Notes under the pieces: generated by a model | Databases searched by the model: none | What the model saw: the letters and a program-made list of their open reading frames with translations, nothing else | Told to the model about the DNA's origin: nothing | Shown: positions 12,681 to 22,506 of the stretch, in pieces | Numbering within the stretch: position 1 is the first letter of the stretch | How the letters are laid out: every line of letters starts with the position of its first letter | Assembly (NCBI GenBank): GCA_024362935.1 | Contig: JANCRA010000001.1 | Location: 54,195,930 to 54,259,929, forward strand | DNA: 64,000 bases | Direction of reading: 5' to 3' | Source: Setophaga petechia | Taxonomy: Eukaryota; Chordata; Aves; Passeriformes; Parulidae | Program-made: the position numbers and the translations under genes

Positions 12681-13566
12681 TTATAGTTGAGAAAACATCG
12701 GAATTCAGGAGACGCTCACAGTGAGTCCTGGACATAGAAGAGATTTGCATTGTTTATTGCTGTGACTTTTAGGAAAAAACCCTCAACAAAACAAAAACTC
12801 TGACTTTCTTAAGATGCTGACCACATGGTGAATACTGACTTGGTTTTACTAAGTGTTATAATAGAATTGGGTGCTAAATTTGTTAATAATTTTATCTAGT
12901 GGCATTCTCTGAGATGATACTCTTTGTTTTCATACTCTTAGTCTACATGTATTCCACAACCAAGTGGCATTCCTGATTATATAAAAGATAAATTATTTAC
13001 ATATTGGTTTTGAAGCTTTTTAGGTATGATTATCTTCCTTTACAAAACTGTTGTGTTTTCTAGTTTGTGGAATTTTTTTGTCTATTGACGCCATAGTCCT
13101 GTTGCACTCCAATTCCACTACTGTTGGTTTCACATGGAGAAGGAAGCTTAAGCTTTTTTGACTCCTATTTCAATTGCATGAGTCTTGGACTTTTGTAGGA
13201 TTATCTTGTGAAAAATTTCTATTTTGTATTAGTAAGATTTATGGTTGCTTAATCTTCCCTCAAAAAAAAAAGATTTTCTTATACCTTGCATTTTCATTGT
13301 AAACAATGCTAAAAATAATTTGTTTTACTAAAATAACAAAATATATTTTGAGAAACTTGACACCAAAACCTACGAAAAGCATGAATCTGATAGCCCACAG
13401 CGTTTAGTTTTTTTCATTGTACCCTATTTATAAATATGAAAGATCTTTTTCCTTAAACATTTCAAAATTATTAGAGGGACTTATGGTAGCATCTATAATT
13501 TTAAAAAGAATTATTTTAATTCTTACTTGTTGAAGGTAATATAAATGATAGTTTAAGTGGAAATAA

Positions 13567-13627
13567 AACTAAACCTCCAGATTCAGAATTATAATTTTTT
13601 AGTAAACTTATTTCAGGAGGTTTAGTT
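13567..13627. repeat. Perfect 12-bp inverted repeat
   Basis: AACTAAACCTCC at 13567-13578 pairs with GGAGGTTTAGTT at 13616-13627 across a 37-base spacer. The arms could form a stem, or be short terminal repeats of a degraded small element. No flanking duplication is obvious. Confidence 0.6.
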
Positions 13628-15797
13628 AAACTGTTATTCAGGGGGGAATTCAGGTGCCAGAGATGGAAAGGATTTCCTATTCAAACCTTTAAGGGATGGC
13701 CTGGTTTTACTGACAGGCAGATGGTCACAAAACAGTATTTTCTGTAAAACATTTCTCCCTATGTGCAGTGGTTTTTTAAAGTAATTGTTGTCTTATTTTA
13801 GAGGCAGTGCAGCAGTTAATACAGTCAGGCCCCAAAACCAATGTTTTGTTCTGCCAATGTAATTCTGCAACATCAACATGCAATAGCATTAGTCTTATTC
13901 TGAGATGTGTTTATTTTTAATCCCTGCTATTATCCCTGAATTTTCAGGTTTCCAGCCTGCTTATCAGTTTTCTTAGCCTGGTCTTGGGAGCCTCCAGGTT
14001 TTGAAAGAAGTCTGTCATATAATCTGCCTTTTTTATCCTGCTTAGTTAGCGATTTAAATGCAGAAAGAGGAACTGCTTATACTGAACCACCACAAATACA
14101 ATAAATATTAAAATAAAACCTCACAGATAATCATGTGCGGGTAAAATTCACCAATAATCTTTCATCCTGCTTTTTGGGTAGGTTTGTAACTACAGCTCTT
14201 TTTTTGATTGCTATTATTCCCAGGATAAAGTTGGAGCAAAGAGATTTTTCTTACAACAATGGAATGTATCTGCGTTAGTAAATAGGTGTGAGCACTCACC
14301 ATGGTATCAGTAGTTACTTGTATGCACACTTGTCAGACAGAAGTGCCTTCTCTGGTGTCTGTAGCACCAACCAGTGTGTCCTTGAAGCTGACATATTGGA
14401 GTAGGCTGGTTATGAAAGTGGGGTTGGATACAGCAAGGGTGAATCTATTAGGGCTTCCCCTGTCTAATCCTACAGATAAATAGTAGGGCTGAATGCAGCA
14501 ACTCCCGTGTCATCCATTGGTGTTAAGATTTCTGAATCTTGTGCCTCCACCCACTATGGACTGTAGTGTGAGGGATTCTGCTGCTCCTGGGAGAATTTGT
14601 GTATAGCTGGCTGTGAATCCCTCTGGAAAAATCGATTTGGGCAGAGTTGAAGATAAATGAGAACCTCTCAGTGATAATGCATTTATTAAAAATTTGCTTT
14701 AACAGTTTGTCCAATTAAATACATACTGTTGAGCATGAAGACTAACCAAAAAAACCAAACCTCCAAACATTTGCTGCTCACCCATGAAAGAATGAATTTT
14801 AGTTCAAAGTTCTAGGTGGATCTGGTTCTGTTGGCTGTACTCCCTGTTCCCTGTACAAGGCTTTTGCACTCAAAAAATGGAAATGGCAATGTGCCATACA
14901 CCACATACTAAAATTGCACTGTTATAAAAGCAAGGGAAAAAGCACTTTGCAGTGCTTTCACTTATCATTTAGTGCCAGCTGGCAGTGTGGGATTGGAAAG
15001 GCTATTGGTTAGTCTTTTATATTTGGTCTTGCTAGCTGTGTGATAAGTAATAGGTCTGTCTTCCCTGACACCTTTTATCTGGGATCTTGAACTGCTTCAG
15101 CTCTGCCTGTGGATGGTAAGGGTTTAATTACACAGGCCCTTTGCAGGTGTTGTATTATACAGGCTTGTATTATGCAGTTTCTTTACATGACTGTGCTGAT
15201 ATGCACACAGGTGCTAGTGCCAGTGAATCTGTGGAATGCTGCTTGCAGTGTGCACCCATTTCACTGATCATAATCAAAATTAAATGAAAAGATGAAACCC
15301 CGTGTGCTTTAGAAGTGCAGCCCCCAGGCTATGCAAAGGGAGGTTGGTTTTTTTTTTATTATTTAATTAGCTAAAATCTTTAAAACAGAGGCCTTGATGT
15401 TTCCATCGTGCTCAAGATCTGCCTGTGTTGAGGAGTACCCACAGTGCCAGTAGCTTGGTCAGCAGCTGCAGTGGGAGCTGCAGGCTGTGCCCTGGGTGGG
15501 GAGCAGCTGGAGCCCCAGGCAAGGGACTGTGACCTGCCCAAGTGTCACTGCTGGATTCAGTGGGAGGCTTTTCCTTACTTTGTGTGTTCCCTCAGTGTCT
15601 GGTACAGAGCAGTGGGATGTGAAGGTGTGCGTGGACCCAGAGGTCACACAGAGCAAGAAGAGGTGGGTGGGAATACAAAGGTATGGCAGCATAGTAGTTC
15701 AGTGTTATCTAATTTGTCTGTGTATCCACTTATTTGTATAGTGTGTGAGCATCTATGGAAAGACAGCAGAGGAGTGGGGGAGTTTGTGGTGGAGCTG

Positions 15798-16236
15798 TAT
15801 TGTATTTGCAGGGTCCCCTGTGGCAGGGAGAAATGATGCATCTGACTCCATGTTCTCAGAAGGCTGATTTATTATTTTATACTATTTATATACTATTTAT
15901 ACTATATTATATTAAAGAATATTATACTAAACGATACTAAAGAACACAGAAAAGATACTTACTGAATGCTAAAAAGATAATAATGAAAACTTGTGACTCT
16001 TTCCAGAGTCTTGACACAGCTTGCCCCAATTGGCCAAAGAGTCAAAACAACTCACACCAGAATCCAATGAAACAATCACTTGTGGGTAAACAATCTCCAA
16101 ACACATTCCACATGTGAGCACAACACAGGAGAAGCAAATGAGATAAGAATTGTTTTCCTTTTCTCTGAGGCTTCTCAGCTTCCCAGGAGAGAAATCTTGG
16201 GCAAAGGGATTTTATCAGAGAATGTGAATGCCGCAA
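15798..16236. mobile_element. Solo LTR, songbird-type ERV (copy 1)
   Basis: A 439-bp AT-rich LTR whose body (GAATGCTAAAAAGATAATAA, GCTTCTCAGCTTCCCAGGAG and so on) is the same as the copy at 19235-19629. It starts TATTGTATTTG and ends CGCAA. It is flanked by an exact 5-bp direct repeat AGCTG (15793-15797 and 16237-16241), taken as the target-site duplication. No primer-binding site follows it and no retroviral gene is adjacent, so this is a solo LTR left by recombination between the two LTRs of a provirus. I recognise the sequence as common in passerine genomes but do not assign a Repbase name or an orientation. Confidence 0.85.
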
Positions 16237-16241
16237 AGCTG

Positions 16242-16639
16242 CACCACATTCCATGCTGTGCTGGGATAAAAGGAGAAGATCAGCAATGTAGGCCAGCTTA
16301 CACCCAAGGGAGAACTCCTTTTAATACCACTTGTGGTGGTGTGTGCAATGTACTATGCAGGAGCATCAGGGAATAGCTTGGAGATCTCTCAGTGCTACCA
16401 GGTCACTCTTGGCATCCAGCCCAAAGCTGATGTGCAGTCACAGCCATTCTGGAATACCTGGGGGAAAGTAGAAACCTGAAGTCTCTTATCCCACAAGTGG
16501 AAGTCAAATTATACCATACTTAGCTGTAAAGAAGCATTTTGATTTGTGTAGGAATCAGAAAAGTTCTATAACATGTCTATAATAAGGTCATTGGACTATA
16601 AATATGGCTTTAAAATGATGGTTGGTCCTTTGAAATACT
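16242..16639. other. Anonymous noncoding DNA between LTR and CR1
   Basis: No gene, PBS-like sequence or retroviral coding similarity is seen immediately after the LTR, which argues that it is not the 5' LTR of a surviving provirus. Confidence 0.6.
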
Positions 16640-16725
16640 ACTTGATGCCCCTGCCCATGGCAGGGGAGTTGGAACTAGATGATTTTTAAGGTCCATTCCA
16701 AGACAAAACATTTAAAAATTTTATT
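16640..16725 (+). mobile_element. CR1 LINE 3'-terminal fragment
   Basis: A short piece of the CR1 3' end: GCCCCTGCCCATGGCAGGGG, then GTTGGAACTAGATGAT, then AAGGTCCATTCCAAGACAAA. Only the last 80 or so bases of the family are present, in plus orientation. Confidence 0.85.
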
Positions 16726-18825
16726 ACATAAATAGTTTGGGACCTTTGATCTACTTCACTGTAATCTTTACTGACTTGAGCCCTTCTTTCCCATGTAGAG
16801 ACAGATGAGGAAAAAAGACTTGCTCATAATGGGCTAAAATAGATTTTGTAGTGGATGGTTGCATTGCCTCTCTGTTTACATGACTGCAAAATGCATGCCT
16901 GCAAAGAATTTGGAAGTAAAAAAATTACACTCTGAACATGGGTTTCTATAGTTTTATGTAAATGGAGCATAAAACTTGTATGACATGATGAAATAAAAGT
17001 AAGGTGGGGAGTTTTTTCTAGCTTTTTTGTGGTATTGGTGTCTGAATAGAAAGGGCTGCTATGCGTGGATCTATATGTGAAAAATAGATTAAAATGGAAA
17101 AATTAGTCATATTTCTCCATGCATTTTCTAGGAAAGAAAAAAAAAGAAGATAGTTAATGCTTATTTTTGTTTAGATCTGGCTTTTCAAGAAGAGATGCAG
17201 TTACACAAAGGTGTGGTGGCTGCACAGAACTGTGGTGTTTTCTGTGAAGATGAAAATGGACCAACTGCTCTTGTGGTAAGTTATTACTGGCAAAAAGCGA
17301 TAAGCATTGCTGAATAAAAATGGTCTCTCTGCCTAGAGAAATGTTAAGGGGCACAGAAAAGGACTTCTGGAATCTGTATTTCCAGAATTTTCCTTTAGAC
17401 ACCAAGGTTTCAATCTTGCTGAGGTTTTAAATGTCTGTGTTCTGGAAAGGATGGTAGACTTACACAAGGTTTTTGTTGACAAGAAATCTCTGCACTCCTG
17501 AGGATAGCCACTGTAAAATGACATTCACTCAGTTGATCATGTCAGAACAGGCCTATTCTGATGAACTTTCAAACTGCTTTCAAGGATTGTAACCCAGGAT
17601 ATTAACAGTTTAAATAATCTAGATTCATAAGTGTAGGGTAGTTATAAAAACACTCCAACAAATGTAGTATTTCATTAATGCTAAATCAAGCTAATCATTG
17701 GAGTTAAAGTTTGTCTTTATTTTTATTTTGTTGGTTCAGTTATCCAAGGGTCTGATTTACTCTCTCACATCCAGAAACATCTGAATCATCCTCTTAGCTT
17801 GTTCAAGGCAACCTGCTTCAATACTGGGGCCACTGGGCTGATGATGGGCTACAGTCTTGTAGCTGTTGTTGGTTTATTCTGTACTGACAATAAACATTTT
17901 ACTTAAAAATCTTTCTTTAATAATATTGAAAAAAAAAACCACCCAAACCTCAATTTGCAGAAATAATTAAATTCAAAATGTTTGCTTCTTTCTGAAGGAA
18001 TGAAGTTTTAAATGAAGGATGCAAGCAAAAAGCAGAAGGGACAAAGTGAACGCCCTATGAAATGGAACAATAGGATAATTTTTAAAAAAATTTGGTTTTG
18101 ATTATTTCATTCAGGTATAGCACATAACTATTTTCTAGGGCAGGAGGTAAAATATTTGGTAATAACTGTTACCTGATATTGTTAATGAAAACATAATGAA
18201 ACTAGGAAAATGGTATCCAGTCTGCAGCAATTGGAAACCATCAGATGTCCTGGATCACACCCACAGTATCATGTATCTAATATTTGACTAATATTTTTTA
18301 TAGATAATTCATCTTCAGGTGTTAAGAGTTAAGGATAAAGCAAAAAATCTTTTTGAGGGTGGTCTGTGACATATCCCTCATTCTCCCTCTGCTATTCAGA
18401 GCAGTGGTGAGAAGGACAAGTGTTCACAATCTGAGGGTTTTTAAACACACAAAGCTGTAAAGTCTTATCACTTCCTTATCTTGGCACCTGCAATTCTATG
18501 CCCTTCTTTATGTATCAGATGAGATAATCACCTACATCTCTCTTAAATGTAGGCATTGAGAAATAGGGCAGAGCTGAAAACATTCATATCAGTTAAACTG
18601 GGTTCTTTGTGGCTGCAGCTGGGAATACTTTATTTAGGAAAAGCAGCCAGAGAGAGGGAGGGATGTGAAAGGCAGCGCCTGCTATCTCAGTGGCTTTGCA
18701 CATTCACCACAGGTCTGAGTTATTTTTTGATGCTCCAAAAACTGCTTCTCTCTGCTTAAACAGTCATAGGAATAAACCCAAGGATCCTCTTTTACCGCTT
18801 TTGCAGAACTACACAAGTGAGTTTG
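16726..18825. other. Noncoding DNA with one exon-like segment
   Basis: Mostly anonymous AT-rich sequence. The only item of note is the 101-base exon-like segment at 17175-17275, listed separately. Confidence 0.5.
17175..17275 (+). other. Candidate internal exon, unidentified
   Basis: A plausible acceptor (TTATTTTTGTTTAG, with a TTAAT branch-point-like motif about 20 bases upstream) precedes a 101-base segment ending at a strong donor (CTTGTG then GTAAGT). Read with two leading bases it gives 33 complete codons ending in phase 0. The peptide is balanced in composition: it begins LAFQEEMQLH, has KGVVAAQNCGVFC in the middle and ends ENGPTALV. A second frame is also open, beginning IWLFKK, so coding is not decided. 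I recognise no protein family. It lies between two independent solo LTRs, in DNA that is otherwise noncoding. Confidence 0.25.
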
Positions 18826-19228
18826 GAACACAAGCCCTGTGAGGGATGACTGAGGGAGCTGGGGGTGTTTAGCCTGGAGAAAAGGAGTCTCAGAGGTGAC
18901 CTTATCACTCTATACAACTTCTGAAAGGTGGCTGTAGCTAGGTGGGGGTTGATCTCTTTTTCCAGGCAGCAACTGACAGAACCAGAGGACACAGTCTCAA
19001 GCTGCATCAAGGGAAATATAGGTGGGATGCTAGGAAAAAGTTTTTTATAGAAAGAGTCATAAATTACTGGAATGGTCTGCCTGGGGAGGTGGTGGAGTCA
19101 CCATCCCTGGATGTGTTTAAAAAAAGACTGGATGTGGCACTTGGTGCCATGGTTTAGTTGAGGTGTTAGGGCATGGGTTGGACTCAATGGTTTTGAAGGT
19201 CTCTTTCAACCTTGTGATTCTGTGACTT
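18826..19228 (+). mobile_element. CR1 LINE 3' fragment with end of ORF2
   Basis: The longest clean CR1 piece. It has CTGAGGGAGCTGGGGGTGTT, GCCTGGAGAAAAGGAG, GAGGTGACCTTATCACTCT, then a stretch (18942-19157) still open in the ORF2 frame, with residues YWNGLPGEVVESPSLDVFKK typical of the CR1 ORF2 C-terminus. It then has the 3' tail GGTCTCTTTCAACCTTGTGA and TTCTGTGA. The 71-residue open frame is the remnant of the element's reverse transcriptase polyprotein, not a host gene. The copy is truncated at its 5' end. Confidence 0.93.
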
Positions 19229-19234
19229 ATTTCC

Positions 19235-19629
19235 TATTGTATTTGTTGGGAATGCCCGACAAAGGCAGGAATGATGCATCTGGCTTTATGATATTATATA
19301 ATATTAAAGAATACTATACTAAATGATACTAAAGAACACAGAAAAGATACTTACTGAATGCTAAAAAGATAATAATGAAAACTTGTGACTCTTTCCAGAG
19401 TCCCGACACAGCTTGGCCCCAATTGGCCAAAGAGTCAAAACAACTCACACCAGAATCCAATGAAACAATCACCTGTGGGTAAACAATCTCCAAACACATT
19501 CCACATGTGAGCACAACACAGGAGAAGCAAATGAGATAAGAATTTTTCTCCTTTTCTCTGAGGCTTCTCAGCTTCCCAGGAGAAAAATCCTGGGTGAAGG
19601 GATTTTTTCAGAGAATGTGAATGCTACAA
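19235..19629. mobile_element. Solo LTR, songbird-type ERV (copy 2)
   Basis: A 395-bp copy of the same LTR as 15798-16236, in the same orientation. Over roughly 270 alignable bases in the second half I count about 11 differences by eye. It starts TATTGTATTTG and ends CTACAA, so the subterminal bases TTGTA and TACAA are complementary. It is flanked by an exact 5-bp duplication TTTCC (19230-19234 and 19630-19634). It inserted just downstream of the CR1 tail. It lacks about 40 bp in its first third that copy 1 has. No polypurine tract precedes it. Confidence 0.87.
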
Positions 19630-19634
19630 TTTCC

Positions 19635-20507
19635 CCTGTGCTTTATTTTTCTGACATTAGGGTTTTGCATTCACTTCTGGGCAGTGAATCCAAGCCTGTC
19701 ACTGCCTGGGAAAATGGTTATGCCACTGAGCTATTAGCTGGAAGTGCTGCAACTTCTTCCAGCTGCACTTCAAAAATAAACAGGAGTCCTCTGGCCATTC
19801 AAAGAACAGCTGCAGGCACCCAGGATTGTGAGAGGAGACCTGGACTGTCCATGTTCTGGACAGAGAAAGGAATTTAGATCAACTGCAGTGGAAAGTGCTC
19901 CCTCTGAGATAACTAGCTGGTTGTCATCCTTCACGCCTGCAGCTTTAGATAAGCTTGGCTTGAACGCCTGTTCCTCCCCAGACATGGTATGGGAAGCCTT
20001 GGATCGCAGCTCTGAGATCTGGATTCCATCCAAGGGAGCCACAGGCCTGACAGACAGATGTGTCAGTGGGCCACTCCTAGGTGTGCAGGTTCCTCACTGA
20101 GCCCAGTGATTTTAACAGAGGCTCAGTAGTAAATGTTGGGTTTGGTGAAGTGATCTGGGGCGGATTTGAGGTGGCTATTTATGGCACACATTGAGTACAG
20201 TCCCCAGCGTGAAGGTTTCGTTATATAGCATTTTGTCCATCTGTTGTGTGATTCTTTTATTTTTTTCCTGTGATGGGAAAGAAGCTAAAATTACTTTGGA
20301 ATTTGTTCTTCTTCCTTGCTGCTTGTCTAAGGGGGAAAGTGAAGTGAAATGTCATGACTTTAATAGGAATTTCATGGATTGGCAATGCTTTCTTTTCCAG
20401 TTAACATTTGAAGAACTGGGGTTTTTTTGCAGGTTTTTTTTCCCAATCCTTTTACTGTCAATTGGAAAAAAAAAATAGTGATTATTATAAACCTTTGCTG
20501 GTGACTC
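19635..20507. other. Noncoding DNA with overlapping small open frames
   Basis: The part 19617-20100 is slightly GC-richer and open on both strands (plus 19617-19877 and 19828-20100, minus 19770-20042). None shows a recognised domain or splice context, so I do not call a gene. Confidence 0.5.
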
Positions 20508-20564
20508 TTTTAGTGGTTACCCAGCAAAGATTATTATAAATCTTTGCTGGATAACCACTGAAAA
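20508..20564. repeat. Near-perfect hairpin, possible hAT-type mini-element
   Basis: Arm 20508-20532 pairs with arm 20539-20564 across a 6-base loop (ATTATA). The arms are identical apart from one extra C and one C/T difference. Part of the same sequence (ATTATTATAAA then CTTTGCTGG) also occurs just upstream at 20481-20501, giving a direct repeat. The outer sequence CAGTGGTTA on the right arm resembles hAT-type transposon ends, but no 8-bp target duplication is visible. A transcribed hairpin is the alternative. Confidence 0.6.
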
Positions 20565-22259
20565 TTAAGATTTACTTACTTTTGGCATCAATTTCCATGT
20601 TGCCGTTACTGCTGGCAGTAATGGTGACTCTTGGTAATGGTAATTTGCTTTTCTTTTTCATGCTTTGTTAGCACAAAACCTTTGAACTCCTCATCTCATT
20701 TCCAAGAATTTTCTGTATTAATGAGAGCACCTCTTCAGAAAGCAGTGCAACAATGCAGGTTATGAAATTCTTTGAGAACTGTTGGTTTGAAGATATAGGC
20801 AAAATACATTTCTATCCTAAAGGTAAAAAAAAAGGCTGACCAGATGCAAAAGTGGAGCAGCTTTGAATTTTTTATAACAAATGTTAAGATTATACCTACA
20901 GAAGTACTCAAAAGACAGCACAGCTATTTCTGTGCTGAGGTTAATAAATATGCTTGCAATTGGAAATTATTAAAACTTAAGAAAAGTCAGTTGAAACAAA
21001 GATATGCAAGCACTCCATAATTTCTCTTTAAATCAAGTGTAAACTTGATTTATTGAATCTGTGAAGTGATCACTGATGTCCAGGGTAAATAACTTTTGGT
21101 TGCCATCATCTATGTTTTTGTTTCCTTCAAGAGGCTTTTTCACTAAGTTCTGATTAATTCTATTATTTCATAGGAATTTCAAGTACTTTTCTTGATTTCA
21201 GGAATTAATTTTAAAAACTTTTAGAATATTCCTTTCCTGTGAATCTTCCATTTGAGAAAAAGGTGAATGTGACATTCTTCATGTGAAGGTGCTACCAGTT
21301 CAGAAGTGATGTTGTTAACAATTGTTATATTACAGTATTAAACTTAATGTTTTTTAATGCCTATAATGTCTTTCATCCCAAAGCCACTTTACAGAACGTG
21401 TGTCAGCTGTCACCTGCTGGATGGTTTAATGCCTTGGTAATAGCTCTAAATGACACTGCATGCAGATGAAAGAGCTTCACTGATTGACAGGGATTCATTG
21501 GGGCACCTGGTGCTTTGTTTTGGGAGGAAAAGTGCTATGCTTGAAAGGAATCCATGTCAAGATTACACCTAGAATCTGGGATCAAAAGCAGAGGAAACAA
21601 GAGATGTTTCATGGGTGTCTTCCAAGCCATAGTTTCATGTTGTTATCTTGCTTCATCTGTCTGTGATAACAATGGAAGGCAAGTTGGAGCCTGACTTGGA
21701 GCTGACAACAGGCAGCTGGCTGGTGGGGAGTTGATATCCAAGGACATGAGGAGCCCAAATCAGGTGCACAAACACAGATCCCAGTGGGATGTGAAGTGCC
21801 ACAGGGAATTTTGTTTGTTATCTGGATACTAGTTCAGGAGGGATGTAGCTCTCTCCTTGATGTCCAAGCCTGTGCAGATTGTCCTGGCCTTCAACTGGTG
21901 TCTCAGATACCATCAAGTGCTCAGCAGGAGATGACAGAATCCTGCTCCCTAAGATGCAAGAAGTCCAGCTCACCCAGGAGGATTGTTTGGATTCAGAGTG
22001 TATGATTTCCATAATGTGTTTGTTTTGCTTGAGTCCAGGGTAAATAAGACAAATCACTGAGGGGAAAACACAGGAGAGAAACCTGCCAGGTAGGTGTCAG
22101 TCAGAAGTGTTTCTGGGTTTTGTCCTGGATTTCAGCTCAAGTAAAATAAACACAGGGTATCACAGGAGTTTTTAGTGGCCCTCAGTAAGAGCCACTGTAG
22201 ATAAATCCATCCCTGTAGGGGAATTCAATATAGATGAATAAAGGTAGTATAGAAAGTAA
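20565..22259. other. Noncoding DNA with one minus-strand exon-like segment
   Basis: On the minus strand, an ATG at about 20660 with A at position -3 opens a 27-codon frame (MKKKSKLPLPR at the start, NGNMEIDAK at the end) that runs into a GTAAGT donor at 20579. An in-frame TAA lies just upstream of the ATG and no good acceptor precedes it. It could be a first coding exon or chance. The rest of the interval shows nothing recognisable. Confidence 0.3.
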
Positions 22260-22506
22260 TGTTACCCCCTAAAGAGTTGCAGCTGGGTTAATTACTAGAG
22301 ATTAGGAGCAGGCCTGATGTTAACAGGCCACAGCTGTAGCCAATCAGCAGAGTGTTATAAAAGAGTGGGTTGGTGGGTTGAGGGGACTGCAGTCAGTTGG
22401 TGACTGTGAGGACAAGGGACAGTCAGTGCTGGAGGAGCTGCCTACAAGAAACATCAAGGAGGTATGAAACTCCAGCAATATGGAACCCTTGCACTATAAT
22501 GACAAC
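22260..22506 (+). mobile_element. LTR-like block with CCAAT and TATA boxes
   Basis: The block starts TGTTACCCCCTAAAG and reaches AATGACAACA, giving TG...CA ends. It contains CCAAT at 22340-22344 and TATAAAAG at 22356-22363 in the spacing of an RNA polymerase II promoter, followed by a GT/GA-rich leader. This is the organisation of an endogenous retroviral (ERVL-like) LTR with U3 and R/U5 parts. No target-site duplication was found with these boundaries, so the ends are approximate. Confidence 0.5.
22340..22363 (+). promoter_or_regulatory. CCAAT and TATA boxes
   Basis: GCCAATCAG (CCAAT 22340-22344) and TATAAAAG (22356-22363). The short spacing is typical of LTR promoters rather than host promoters. 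A start site would fall near 22385-22395. Confidence 0.5.

Larger units (their letters stand above)
12541..15792. other. Anonymous noncoding DNA
   Basis: No gene is recognised. It holds a pyrimidine tract with the 20-base phrase at 12609-12628 repeated at 12661-12680, and a perfect 12-bp inverted repeat (13567-13578 with 13616-13627). Overlapping open frames around 15444-15836 on both strands have no recognised similarity and run into the LTR, so they are not called. Confidence 0.55.

Noticed and set aside
15444..15940. Several overlapping frames on both strands
   Set aside because: They are mutually overlapping, run into the LTR, and have no splice or family support.
18942..19157. 71-residue frame that looks protein-like
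   Set aside because: It is the C-terminal remnant of CR1 ORF2, not a host gene.
15798..19629. The two LTRs as ends of one provirus
   Set aside because: Different target-site duplications, no primer-binding site or polypurine tract, and the interval contains CR1 fragments and no retroviral coding similarity.
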